From Betaproteobacteria bacterium Ga0077540 (GTDB lineage: Bacteria > Pseudomonadota > Gammaproteobacteria > Burkholderiales > Methylophilaceae), in the NCBI GenBank assembly GCA_001464125.1, contig LNEP01000012.1, positions 186,001 through 250,000 on the forward strand: a stretch of 64,000 bases of DNA, given 5' to 3'. Made by a program: the position numbers and the translations under genes. The notes beneath the pieces were generated by a model, which was not told the origin of the DNA, ran no database searches, and saw nothing but the letters and a program-made list of their open reading frames with translations. Shown piece by piece: positions 39,139 through 47,135 of this stretch; the stretch's first letter is position 1; the number at the start of each line of letters is the position of its first letter.

Positions 39139-39708
39139 ATGCATTTATTGACCAAGCTAATTTTATCAACTGCACTTGCCACACAACTTGCTGCATGCGT
39201 CCCCGCTGTAGTAGGAGGGGCAGCCGCAGGTGGCGCCATGGCCGCTGATAGAAGAACCTCTGGTATTTTTGTAGAAGATGAAAATATCGAACTAAAAGCG
39301 GTGAAAAAGATGGAAACCAATCTTGGCGAGTATTCTCATGTCAATGTCACCAGCTTTAACCGTAACGTATTACTCACTGGAGAAGTCCCCGATGAGTCTA
39401 AAAAAGCCTTGGCTGAAAGTTTATTGAAAGAAATTCCAAATATTCGTCAAGTCACTAACGAAATCACGATTGAACCAAAATCATCTTTAGGTTCACGTAG
39501 TAACGACACCTTTATCACGTCTAAAGTGAAAACATTGTTCGTGACGGAAAATCGCTTTCCTGCCAACTATGTAAAAATTGTCACTGAAAACGGTGTTGTT
39601 TATTTGATGGGTTTAGTCACTAAAGAAGAAGCAGATGCAGCTGTGGACATCGCAAGAAATACAGAGGGTGTCACCAAGGTCGTTAAAGTATTTGAATACA
39701 TCAACTAA
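39139..39708 (+). CDS. dolP: Outer-membrane lipoprotein with two BON domains (DolP/YraP type)
   Basis: 189 residues: lipoprotein signal (KLILSTALATQLAAC, lipobox LAAC, lipidated Cys near 20), a glycine/alanine-rich stretch (VVGGAAAGGAMAADRRTSG), then BON1 (LGEYSHVNVTSFNRNVLLTGEVPDES...IRQVTNEITI) and BON2 (DTFITSKVKTLFVTE...VKIVTENGVVYLMGLVTKEEADAAVDIARNTEGVTKVVKVFEYI). E. coli DolP binds anionic phospholipid and protects envelope integrity. Ribosome site GAGGAG. The family assignment rests on architecture and synteny. Confidence 0.9.
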   Translation: MHLLTKLILSTALATQLAACVPAVVGGAAAGGAMAADRRTSGIFVEDENIELKAVKKMETNLGEYSHVNVTSFNRNVLLTGEVPDESKKALAESLLKEIPNIRQVTNEITIEPKSSLGSRSNDTFITSKVKTLFVTENRFPANYVKIVTENGVVYLMGLVTKEEADAAVDIARNTEGVTKVVKVFEYIN

Positions 39709-39732
39709 TTATCATTGAGCACTGGAAATATT

Positions 39733-40026
39733 ATGGCAACACAAGAAATCATTATTCAAGGCCTCACCTTGGCTGGCAAACCTTTTCGCCCAAGCGACTG
39801 GGTGGATCGTATGTGCAGTACTTACGCCAGCTTTGGTGAGGATAAAAAGCTACGTTACTCACCATATCTTAAGCCAAAATTGGTCGATAACGTGCGCTGT
39901 TTATCTGTCGATATGAAACTTAAAGATGTGAACCCAGAAGGCTTTGAACAGTTGATTCAATTTGCCAATGAAAACCAACTGGGTATTTTGAACGCCGCTG
40001 GCGAGCAAATCACCATCACAGCTTAA
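39733..40026 (+). CDS. DUF3579 protein
   Basis: A 97-residue soluble protein of the betaproteobacterial DUF3579 family, function unknown. Typical segments are IIIQGLTLAGKPFRPSDWVDRMCSTYASFGEDKKLRYSPYLKP and VRCLSVDMKLKDVNPEGFEQLIQFANENQL. I place the start at ATG 39733 (GGAA six bases before) rather than the upstream TTG. It is 24 bp after dolP. Confidence 0.8.
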   Translation: MATQEIIIQGLTLAGKPFRPSDWVDRMCSTYASFGEDKKLRYSPYLKPKLVDNVRCLSVDMKLKDVNPEGFEQLIQFANENQLGILNAAGEQITITA

Positions 40027-40032
40027 GGGCGT

Positions 40033-40512
40033 TTACTTCATCAAACTCTCTAGGTATTGTTTAGTCACTAACCCGCGTTTGATTTTCACCAGTTCACCTC
40101 GCGGGTTGAACACATAAGTGGTTGGCAGTGCATCAGCATTGCCAATTTGCGCCTTCACTTCTTCATCACCCAATACAATCGGGTAAGACATCAACATGTC
40201 ATCTACGTAATCGAACACCTCTTTTTCCGAGTCAAAATCAAACACCACACCAATCACCACTACATCTTTATTTTTGCGGCTATCGTATAGCGCCACTAAA
40301 TCGGGCACCTCCTCTAAACAGGGCGGACACCAACTCGCCCAATAATTCACAAACACCCATTTACCTCTGTACTGCGAGAGCTTGTGCTGCCTGCCTGCCG
40401 TGTCTTTCAACACAAACTCTTTGAATCGTGGCTTGGACTGCTCCACAGCCAATACCGAAGGCTGCAATGTCAATAGACAGCAAGCAAATGCAAAACTCTT
40501 TAGAAAATTCAA
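40033..40512 (-). CDS. TlpA-like periplasmic thiol-disulfide protein
   Basis: 159 residues: signal sequence (NFLKSFAFACCLLTLQPSVLA), then a TlpA/ResA-type thioredoxin fold with FVLKDTAGRQHKLSQYRGKWVFVNYWASWCPPCLEEVPDL (CPPC active site), VVIGVVFDFDSEKEVFDYVDDML and the cis-proline loop LPTTYVFNPRG. It probably reduces or assists maturation of cytochrome c or other periplasmic thiols. The start is TTG at 40512 with GGGG six bases upstream; an out-of-frame ATG lies 4 bp before it. Confidence 0.88.
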   Translation of the reverse strand: MNFLKSFAFACCLLTLQPSVLAVEQSKPRFKEFVLKDTAGRQHKLSQYRGKWVFVNYWASWCPPCLEEVPDLVALYDSRKNKDVVVIGVVFDFDSEKEVFDYVDDMLMSYPIVLGDEEVKAQIGNADALPTTYVFNPRGELVKIKRGLVTKQYLESLMK

Positions 40513-40596
40513 TCATTACCCCTGAATTGGTGATGGATATCAGTGACAAATTCTATTCTTTTAATTAATATCCTAACAGTCCTTGGGAGTGAAAGC

Positions 40597-42126
40597 ATGT
40601 CGTTAAGTATCAATCTTGCACCATTAGAATTCGAATCTGCTGCCTTTGCTGAGACACGCCCTCAAAAAGTCTTAGAGTTTACAAAAAGCATCGGCCATAT
40701 GGAAACTTTCCTTGCGGCCTCACGCCTGCTTGAAGAACTCAAAATCTTAAATCGCCAGAAATTAGATGCAGACACTCGTATTCAAACACTAGAGCTTTAC
40801 AGAAAAATCACCCATGAGTTAGGCCACGATCTTGAAGAGGTGTATGGCAACGCTGCTGTGCCTATGCCAGATGATGCTAAAAATTATGCGGCGCTAGCTG
40901 AAGCTATCTGGCTAGAGACTGGTTATGGTTACAAGCGCGCGCTGTTGGATTTAAAGCAAAAGCTGATTAACTTCCAAGAAAACAAACAACATTCATTGGT
41001 CATGTTACGCATCATAGAAGCGCTCAAAAATGAAGCCCTAGTCAACTATTTATGCTACACCCTACCATCCGATGCCCTGTGGTCTGACTTGCATAAGGTG
41101 TACTTCCACGCATTACAGCTTGGTTTGGAAGACACAGAAGTAGCAGAACATGCAATAGGTGCTAATAGCAAGACCATTAATCTGGTGTATATCCAAGCGC
41201 TACTGATGAACATTGCCAACCCACAACGCTTGAGCAAAACCAACATCAGAAAAATGTCTCATTATGTGGGGAGCCTAGCCAAATTTGCAGAGTTACGTGG
41301 CATGGGTGTGATTGAAAAGCCCATGGGTGTGTTTTTGATTGAGCTCGACTCCAAGAAACCCCCTGTCCCTTACCTAAAAAACCGAAATACCCCCAGCATT
41401 GAAACTGATATTTTGCTGGTAACCGTGGAGGTAGCTCGCCATATCCATCAACAACTCACCTACATTCAAGAAGCCAAAGCACAAAACAGCGAGCCATTGC
41501 CCACTGCAGCGTTAGAGATTGTAGATGAAGAGTTACTGAAGCACCTGATTAAATATTTTGGTGTAGCTACTGCTCGCGCATTCGCAAGACTTGAAAAGAA
41601 GCAAGCCGCAGAATTGTCTATCGGTTTAGAGGCAGCTTCAATATTATTCAGATCCGCCAAGCGTGCAAAAGAAGAGGCCCGATCCTACTGGGAAGTCATC
41701 AATACCAGCCCGGATGGTTACGCACTCAAAACAACTAATCTACAAGACATCAAGATTGCAGTTGGTGAGTTGGTAAGTATTAAAGAAAGCGAAGTCAGCC
41801 CATGGGTACTAGGATACGTCGTGTGGCTCATTACCAAATCACAACAGATAGAAGTAGGCATCAAATTATTGTCACCCAGTGCAGAATCTGTGACTGTAAA
41901 ATCACCTACTAATAACATCGTCTCTAATGCTCTACTGTTGCCAGCAATCAAAGCTTTAAATCGACCAGTTTCCATTATTACGGATTGCGACTACTTGTCG
42001 GAGGACTCGATTGCTGAAATAAAAGAGGGAAACAAAAAATCCAAGCTAAAAATCAATCAGTTATTAGAACGCAGTGCTTGTTTTGACCGTTTTGAATACA
42101 GCTTGATTCATGACGATTTATCTTGA
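40597..42126 (+). CDS. Conserved cytoplasmic protein with C-terminal PilZ-like region
   Basis: 509 residues, no signal peptide or membrane span. The first 350 residues are mostly helical with a repeat-like feel (RPQKVLEFTKSIGHMETFLAASRLLEELKILNRQKL). The C-terminal part has a beta-rich stretch, YWEVINTSPDGYALKTTNLQDIKIAVGELVSIKESEVSPWVLGYVVWLI, resembling the PilZ-type barrel of a betaproteobacterial family annotated as possible cyclic-di-GMP binders. The classical RxxxR motif of PilZ is not obvious. Start 40597 has GGGAG upstream. Divergent from the TlpA-like gene. Confidence 0.7.
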   Translation: MSLSINLAPLEFESAAFAETRPQKVLEFTKSIGHMETFLAASRLLEELKILNRQKLDADTRIQTLELYRKITHELGHDLEEVYGNAAVPMPDDAKNYAALAEAIWLETGYGYKRALLDLKQKLINFQENKQHSLVMLRIIEALKNEALVNYLCYTLPSDALWSDLHKVYFHALQLGLEDTEVAEHAIGANSKTINLVYIQALLMNIANPQRLSKTNIRKMSHYVGSLAKFAELRGMGVIEKPMGVFLIELDSKKPPVPYLKNRNTPSIETDILLVTVEVARHIHQQLTYIQEAKAQNSEPLPTAALEIVDEELLKHLIKYFGVATARAFARLEKKQAAELSIGLEAASILFRSAKRAKEEARSYWEVINTSPDGYALKTTNLQDIKIAVGELVSIKESEVSPWVLGYVVWLITKSQQIEVGIKLLSPSAESVTVKSPTNNIVSNALLLPAIKALNRPVSIITDCDYLSEDSIAEIKEGNKKSKLKINQLLERSACFDRFEYSLIHDDLS

Positions 42127-42217
42127 TATACTAGAGTTAGTATTTAAAATCATCTGTATACGTTTAAACATCCAATTCTAACCCGCACGGTTAATACCCA
42201 TTTCTTAAGAGGCAACA

Positions 42218-42544
42218 ATGAGCGAACATATTATCCATTTAAGTGATGATGGCTTTGAACAAGAAGTTCTGCAATCACCCATCCCTGTTTTAGTTGATTA
42301 TTGGGCAGAGTGGTGCGGCCCATGCAAGATGATTGCACCGATTTTAGATGACATCAGCAAAGAATACGCTGGCCGTTTAAAAATTGCCAAATTGAACATT
42401 GATGATAATCAACAAACTCCACCTAAATATGGTATCCGTGGTATTCCTACCTTAATGTTGTTTAAAAACGGTAATGTAGAAGCCACCAAAGTGGGTGCAT
42501 TATCCAAATCTCAACTAACGGCGTTTATTGACAGCAATATTTAA
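42218..42544 (+). CDS. trxA: Thioredoxin 1
   Basis: General disulfide reductase, 108 residues: [24 protein letters not shown] (CGPC active site), [26 protein letters not shown] (cis-Pro). AGAGG upstream. It lies just before rho, the same pairing as in E. coli. Confidence 0.98.
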   Translation: MSEHIIHLSDDGFEQEVLQSPIPVLVDYWAEWCGPCKMIAPILDDISKEYAGRLKIAKLNIDDNQQTPPKYGIRGIPTLMLFKNGNVEATKVGALSKSQLTAFIDSNI

Positions 42545-42560
42545 TTAGCACTAATATCAC

Positions 42561-42591
42561 AATCTGGTTTCTTAATCTTAGAAACCAGATT
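42561..42591. repeat. Perfect 11-bp inverted repeat, trxA-rho gap
   Basis: AATCTGGTTTC (42561-42571) and GAAACCAGATT (42581-42591) with a 9-nt loop, not followed by a T-run. It may be a trxA 3' stem or part of the rho leader, where rho expression is autoregulated in other bacteria. Confidence 0.6.
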
Positions 42592-42641
42592 CCCCAAACC
42601 TCTAATCATTCTCTTGTAGCACTCTTCTAGCGAGCATCCTC

Positions 42642-43901
42642 ATGCATTTATCCGACTTAAAACATCTACCAGTGACCGAACTTGTTGAAATGGCCATTAC
42701 CAATGAAATTGAGAATGCCAGTCGCATGCGTAAGCAAGACCTTATTTTTGCCATTCTGAAAAACAAGGCCAAGAAAGGCGATAGTATTTTTGGGGATGGC
42801 ACGCTAGAGGTGTTACAAGATGGTTTTGGTTTCTTGCGCTCGCCAGATACTTCTTATTTGGCTGGTCCTGATGATATTTATGTATCACCATCGCAAATTC
42901 GTCGATTTAATCTGCACACAGGCGACAGCATCCAAGGTGAAATTCGCACACCCAAAGACGGTGAACGTTATTTTGCCCTGGTAAAAGTTGACATGGTCAA
43001 TGGTGAGGCACCAGAGAACACCAAACATAAAATTTTGTTTGAAAACTTAACGCCACTCTTCCCAACTAGCCCACTCAAACTAGAGCGCGATATCCGTGGC
43101 GAAGAAAATGTCACCAGCCGCGTGATTGATATGATTGCACCGATTGGTCGCGGTCAACGTGGTTTGTTGGTAGCTAGTCCAAAAAGTGGTAAAACGGTGA
43201 TGATGCAAAATATTGCGCATGCCATTACTGCCAATCATCCTGATGTGATATTAATTGTACTGCTGATTGATGAACGTCCCGAAGAGGTCACCGAAATGAC
43301 ACGCTCTGTGCGTGGTGAAGTGGTGGCCTCCACCTTTGATGAACCCGCCACACGCCACGTGCAAGTAGCTGAAATGGTTCTTGAAAAAGCCAAACGCTTA
43401 GTGGAGCATAAAAAAGATGTGGTGATTCTACTAGATTCCATCACGCGTCTAGCTCGCGCATACAACACTGTCATCCCTTCTTCTGGCAAAGTATTAACTG
43501 GAGGCGTAGATGCCAACGCACTGCAAAAACCAAAGCGCTTCTTTGGTGCAGCACGTAACGTGGAAGAAGGCGGCTCACTGACGATTATCGCCACCGCCCT
43601 GGTTGATACCGGATCACGTATGGATGATGTAATTTATGAAGAGTTTAAAGGTACTGGCAATATGGAAATCCATCTGGATCGCCGTATGGCTGAGAAACGT
43701 ATCTACCCGGCGATTAACGTCAATAAATCTGGTACCCGCCGCGAAGAGTTGCTCATTGAGAAAGACGTACTACAAAAAATCTGGGTGCTGCGCAAACTGC
43801 TCTATCCTATGGATGATTTGGAAGCAATGGAATTCTTGCTCGATAAAATCAAAGCCACCAAAAACAATGGTGACTTCTTCGATAGCATGCGTCGCGGCTA
43901 G
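42642..43901 (+). CDS. rho: Transcription termination factor Rho
   Basis: Hexameric RNA helicase. 419 residues: N-terminal helical domain ([18 protein letters not shown]), cold-shock-type RNA-binding domain ([35 protein letters not shown]), Walker A ([19 protein letters not shown]), Walker B ([16 protein letters not shown]), Q/R loops ([37 protein letters not shown]). Full family length with no insertion. Confidence 0.98.
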   Translation: MHLSDLKHLPVTELVEMAITNEIENASRMRKQDLIFAILKNKAKKGDSIFGDGTLEVLQDGFGFLRSPDTSYLAGPDDIYVSPSQIRRFNLHTGDSIQGEIRTPKDGERYFALVKVDMVNGEAPENTKHKILFENLTPLFPTSPLKLERDIRGEENVTSRVIDMIAPIGRGQRGLLVASPKSGKTVMMQNIAHAITANHPDVILIVLLIDERPEEVTEMTRSVRGEVVASTFDEPATRHVQVAEMVLEKAKRLVEHKKDVVILLDSITRLARAYNTVIPSSGKVLTGGVDANALQKPKRFFGAARNVEEGGSLTIIATALVDTGSRMDDVIYEEFKGTGNMEIHLDRRMAEKRIYPAINVNKSGTRREELLIEKDVLQKIWVLRKLLYPMDDLEAMEFLLDKIKATKNNGDFFDSMRRG

Positions 43902-43969
43902 TGCGGCTGTATCGCGGACAAGGGAATATTAAAACGCTGAATTATTGAGCGATTTTCCGGTTTTAATGT

Positions 43970-43998
43970 TTGCAAAAATTGAAGAATTCATACATAAT
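43970..43998 (+). promoter_or_regulatory. Promoter of rpmE
   Basis: TTGCAA (43970-43975), 17-bp spacer, CATAAT (43993-43998), about 40 bp before the rpmE ATG. Confidence 0.6.
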
Positions 43999-44037
43999 GC
44001 GCGGTTTACTGCAACTGCTTAACATAGAGAGAAAAGC

Positions 44038-44238
44038 ATGAAAGCTGAAATTCACCCAAATTACCCAGAAATCAATGTGACTTGTAGCTGTGGCAACAAG
44101 TTTAAAACACGTTCTACACATGGTCGTGACATGAACATTGAGGTTTGCTCACAATGCCATCCGTTTTACACTGGCAAACAGAAGATTGTGGACACGGCAG
44201 GCCGTGTTGAGAAATTCCGCCAAAAATACGGCATGTAA
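44038..44238 (+). CDS. rpmE: 50S ribosomal protein L31 (zinc-binding form)
   Basis: 66 residues, [26 protein letters not shown] and [31 protein letters not shown]. The CxC and CxxC cysteines mark the zinc-containing (C+) type, as opposed to the zinc-free YkgM paralogue. It is monocistronic with its own promoter and terminator. Confidence 0.98.
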   Translation: MKAEIHPNYPEINVTCSCGNKFKTRSTHGRDMNIEVCSQCHPFYTGKQKIVDTAGRVEKFRQKYGM

Positions 44239-44254
44239 TGCTGATTATTGGTTT

Positions 44255-44280
44255 AAAAAGGCAGCTTAGCTGCCTTTTTT
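44255..44280 (+). terminator. rpmE terminator
   Basis: AAAAAGGCAGC-TTA-GCTGCCTTTTT(T), an 11-bp stem and T-run, 16 bp after the rpmE stop. Confidence 0.93.
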
Positions 44281-44335
44281 GTTTTTTTTCTATACTATTT
44301 AGCTATCTCAGCAATCAGCCCCATTCAAATACACC

Positions 44336-45988
44336 ATGCAATTTGATTTAGACCACGACTGGCAAGGCAATATGGCTACACCTCGTGCGCGTGTAGGTGA
44401 GCGTGCCAAGACGCATCTGTTGATTGTGTTGTGTGCTATCTGGCTTTTATTTGGTTTGATTGGGCACTCGCCATGGAAACCATTCGAATCGCAATCCATC
44501 AGCATTGTAAAACATCTGATGGATGGTGGTAGCTGGCTTGCACCAATGGCAGTTAGCCATACACGCTTAGAAAATCCACCTCTTTATTACTGGGTTGCAT
44601 CTGCATTTTCAGCTACGCTCAGCCCCGTCCTCTCAACCCACGATGCTGCAAGACTTAGTTCAGGTGTTTGGATGCTAATCACCCTATTAATGGTAGGCAT
44701 GACTGGCCGTGAGCTTTGGGACAGAGGCATAGGCCGCCAAACCACCTTTGTGTTTATCGGCTGTTTGGGGTTGGTCATTAATGCTCATACTATGATGCCT
44801 GCAGTGTCAGCGTTGACTGGGCTTGCCACAGCTTTTTATGCGCTAGCACTGTCTAAGCGCAGACCTTACCGTGCCGCAATTTTGCTTGGCCTAGGGTTGG
44901 GGGTTAGCTTTTTATCAACAGGCCTACTGCCTGCATTGATTATTCTGAGCACCTGTATCTTATTACCTATCTGCTTTGCTTATTGGCGTAGTCGTTTTTT
45001 TTGGGTCGTCTGCCTGATTGCCTTCTTAGTCGCTAGCCCTTTTCTTTTGCTATGGCCGCTGCTCTGCTGGTTATATACCCCGCAATTATTAACAGAATGG
45101 TGGGTGAGTAGCGTTGCGCAGCTGAATCAATACTTACACTTGTATTTCTTAAAAACATTATTGTGGTACGCATGGCCCGCACTGCCCCTAGCTTTGTGGG
45201 GTGCATGGCGATTTAGAGCACAGCTATTGCATAAACCACGGTTTCAACTGTGTGTTGTGTTTTTTATTGCTGCGCTTGTCTGGATTGGTTTAGGGGCTGA
45301 GCGGAAAGAAGTATTTGCATTGCCATTGTTAATCCCACTCACTGCCATGGCTGGTGGTAGCATCGAAACATTAAAGCGTGGTGCTTCTGGCGCGCTGAAC
45401 TGGTTTGGACTCATTTTATTTGGTCTGTTAAGTGGCCTGACTTGGTTGGGCTGGATCGCCATGATGACTGGCAGCCCAAGTAAAATCAAAGAGCGTTTAA
45501 CTTACTTATCTGGGCTTACGCAACTCAATTTCAACATATTTTCTTTTGTAATCGCCACGGCGGTTACGCTGATATGGTTATTCGCAATCTTTAGATCGCA
45601 GCACTCCAATCGTTCATCCGCAACCAATTGGGCTATCGGCATGACCTGTATTTGGACACTGCTCATGACACTGTGGCTACCCATGCTTGAGGCTGCACGT
45701 GGCTACCAATCTGTATTTACCGACTTGAAAAAAGCACTTCCTGCGGACTATGCCTGCGTCAATAGTCAGCAATTGGGCGAGGCTCAACGCGATTTACTGG
45801 ATTATTTTGCCAACGTAAAAACTCACACTTTGGAAACCGAACAGCAACTCAATTGTGATTTATATTTAATCCAAGACAATCGTAGCCGCAATAAAGTCGA
45901 CCCAGGTCAGGATTGGCAGTTGATTTGGGAAGGGCGTCGCATTAGCGAGCGTGGCGAGCACTTCAGGCTGTTTCAGCGCTTACAATAA
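44336..45988 (+). CDS. ArnT-like family 39 glycosyltransferase
   Basis: Inner-membrane GT-C enzyme, 550 residues with about ten to twelve spans, that would move a sugar from a polyprenyl carrier on the periplasmic side. The family signature follows the first span: SPWKPFESQSISIVKHLMDGGSWLAPMAVSHTRLENPPLYYWV (acidic/ENPPLYYW region of ArnT-type proteins). A C-terminal soluble portion begins near residue 460. The substrate is not known and no arn genes are nearby. An ATG at 44372 (MATPRARV) has AAGG upstream and is an alternative start. Confidence 0.83.
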   Translation: MQFDLDHDWQGNMATPRARVGERAKTHLLIVLCAIWLLFGLIGHSPWKPFESQSISIVKHLMDGGSWLAPMAVSHTRLENPPLYYWVASAFSATLSPVLSTHDAARLSSGVWMLITLLMVGMTGRELWDRGIGRQTTFVFIGCLGLVINAHTMMPAVSALTGLATAFYALALSKRRPYRAAILLGLGLGVSFLSTGLLPALIILSTCILLPICFAYWRSRFFWVVCLIAFLVASPFLLLWPLLCWLYTPQLLTEWWVSSVAQLNQYLHLYFLKTLLWYAWPALPLALWGAWRFRAQLLHKPRFQLCVVFFIAALVWIGLGAERKEVFALPLLIPLTAMAGGSIETLKRGASGALNWFGLILFGLLSGLTWLGWIAMMTGSPSKIKERLTYLSGLTQLNFNIFSFVIATAVTLIWLFAIFRSQHSNRSSATNWAIGMTCIWTLLMTLWLPMLEAARGYQSVFTDLKKALPADYACVNSQQLGEAQRDLLDYFANVKTHTLETEQQLNCDLYLIQDNRSRNKVDPGQDWQLIWEGRRISERGEHFRLFQRLQ

Positions 45989-46015
45989 TTGTCTTTGCCC
46001 CAAAACAAGGGGCAA

Positions 46016-46231
46016 TTAATTAATGTGCTGCTGAATAGCTTCAACCACTCGCGGATGTAAACCAACGCCTTGCTGTTGTTTGACATGGGCGACAATTGAC
46101 TTAATCATCACCGAATTCCAAAAGCGTTGTAAATGATTGGCAATGTCTTTTTTGGCAAGCTCGGCATCCGGATACGCCTCAAAAAAATCACCGATCTGAT
46201 TGGCCATTTTAATTAACTTTTCTATTTCCAT
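46016..46231 (-). CDS. fdsD: Formate dehydrogenase delta subunit FdsD
   Basis: 71-residue small subunit of the soluble NAD-dependent formate dehydrogenase: LIKMANQIGDFFEAYPDAELAKKDIANHLQRFWNSVM is the hallmark. Last gene of the fdsGBA-fdhD-fdsD operon; needed for the active complex in related bacteria. Confidence 0.92.
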   Translation of the reverse strand: MEIEKLIKMANQIGDFFEAYPDAELAKKDIANHLQRFWNSVMIKSIVAHVKQQQGVGLHPRVVEAIQQHIN

Positions 46232-46274
46232 CTTCTCTGTTTCAGTCTCATAGTGCTATCTGTTAAATGGTGCG

Positions 46275-47111
46275 CTAGGATTCAACCAATCTATCGGCAT
46301 GTGCATACGCCACTAATTGCGTTTGCCGCACGAACCCTAACAATGTAATTTGGTTAGCTTCAGCAATGCGCACTGCCAAGCCTGTCGGAGCAGAAATAGC
46401 AGCTAGCATATCAAATCCTGCCATCGCCACTTTTTGCACCATCTCATAACTTGCACGGCTGGTCGTCAACACAAACCCACCGCTTATTTCTTGGCTAGCA
46501 AGCGCACCAACGAGCTTATCCAGGGCATTATGCCGACCGACATCTTCACGCACTAGCCCAACAGCACCGGAGGTATCTGCCCAAGCACAAGCATGGGTAG
46601 CTCCGGTTTCACGCTGTAACTCCTGTAGCGCTTGGATCTCTTCATGCGCCCGCAGCACACTTTGTACTGAGATGGGTTGCTGCACACGCTGCATATCTAT
46701 CGGCTCCGGCAAGCGAAACACTTGACTCAAGCTCTCTGTACCACATAACCCGCAGCCCGTCCGCCCAGCCATGCTGCGCCTGCGCGCTTTCAGCTCCACA
46801 AATTGCTCAGTTGCAATCTCTAGATGCACTTCAATACCATTGTTCCGTATCTGCGGCTCTATCGCGTATACATCACTTTTTTGCTGCACTATACCTTCTG
46901 TCAACGAGAATCCAAGCGCAAAATCTTCCAAATCACGTGGACTCGCCAGCATCACCGCATGTGATACCCCGTTATACACGAGCGCAATCGGCACCTCTTC
47001 TGCCAAACGATCATCTACCGTTGCGAATTGACCGTTGCGCCATTGCCGCACAGCATAGGTCTGCGAACTCAATTGCTGACGCAGTGCATCTTGTGCAAAC
47101 CAATCAGCCAT
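46275..47111 (-). CDS. fdhD: Formate dehydrogenase sulfur carrier FdhD (FdsC)
   Basis: Transfers sulfur to the molybdenum cofactor of formate dehydrogenase. 278 residues with the reactive pair in MAGRTGCGLCGTESLSQVF, then GATHACAWADTSGAVGLVREDVGRHNALDKLVGAL and LTTSRASYEMVQKVAMAG. It lies 24 bp after fdsA and before fdsD, the place of fdsC in Cupriavidus-type operons. Confidence 0.96.
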   Translation of the reverse strand: MADWFAQDALRQQLSSQTYAVRQWRNGQFATVDDRLAEEVPIALVYNGVSHAVMLASPRDLEDFALGFSLTEGIVQQKSDVYAIEPQIRNNGIEVHLEIATEQFVELKARRRSMAGRTGCGLCGTESLSQVFRLPEPIDMQRVQQPISVQSVLRAHEEIQALQELQRETGATHACAWADTSGAVGLVREDVGRHNALDKLVGALASQEISGGFVLTTSRASYEMVQKVAMAGFDMLAAISAPTGLAVRIAEANQITLLGFVRQTQLVAYAHADRLVES

Positions 47112-47135
47112 GACTAGCGCTTTTTTCCGGTACGC

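Noticed and set aside
42127-42142. ATACTA-GAGT-TAGTAT hairpin after the PilZ-like gene as terminator
   Set aside because: Short AT-only stem without a proper T-run; likely chance in AT-rich spacer.
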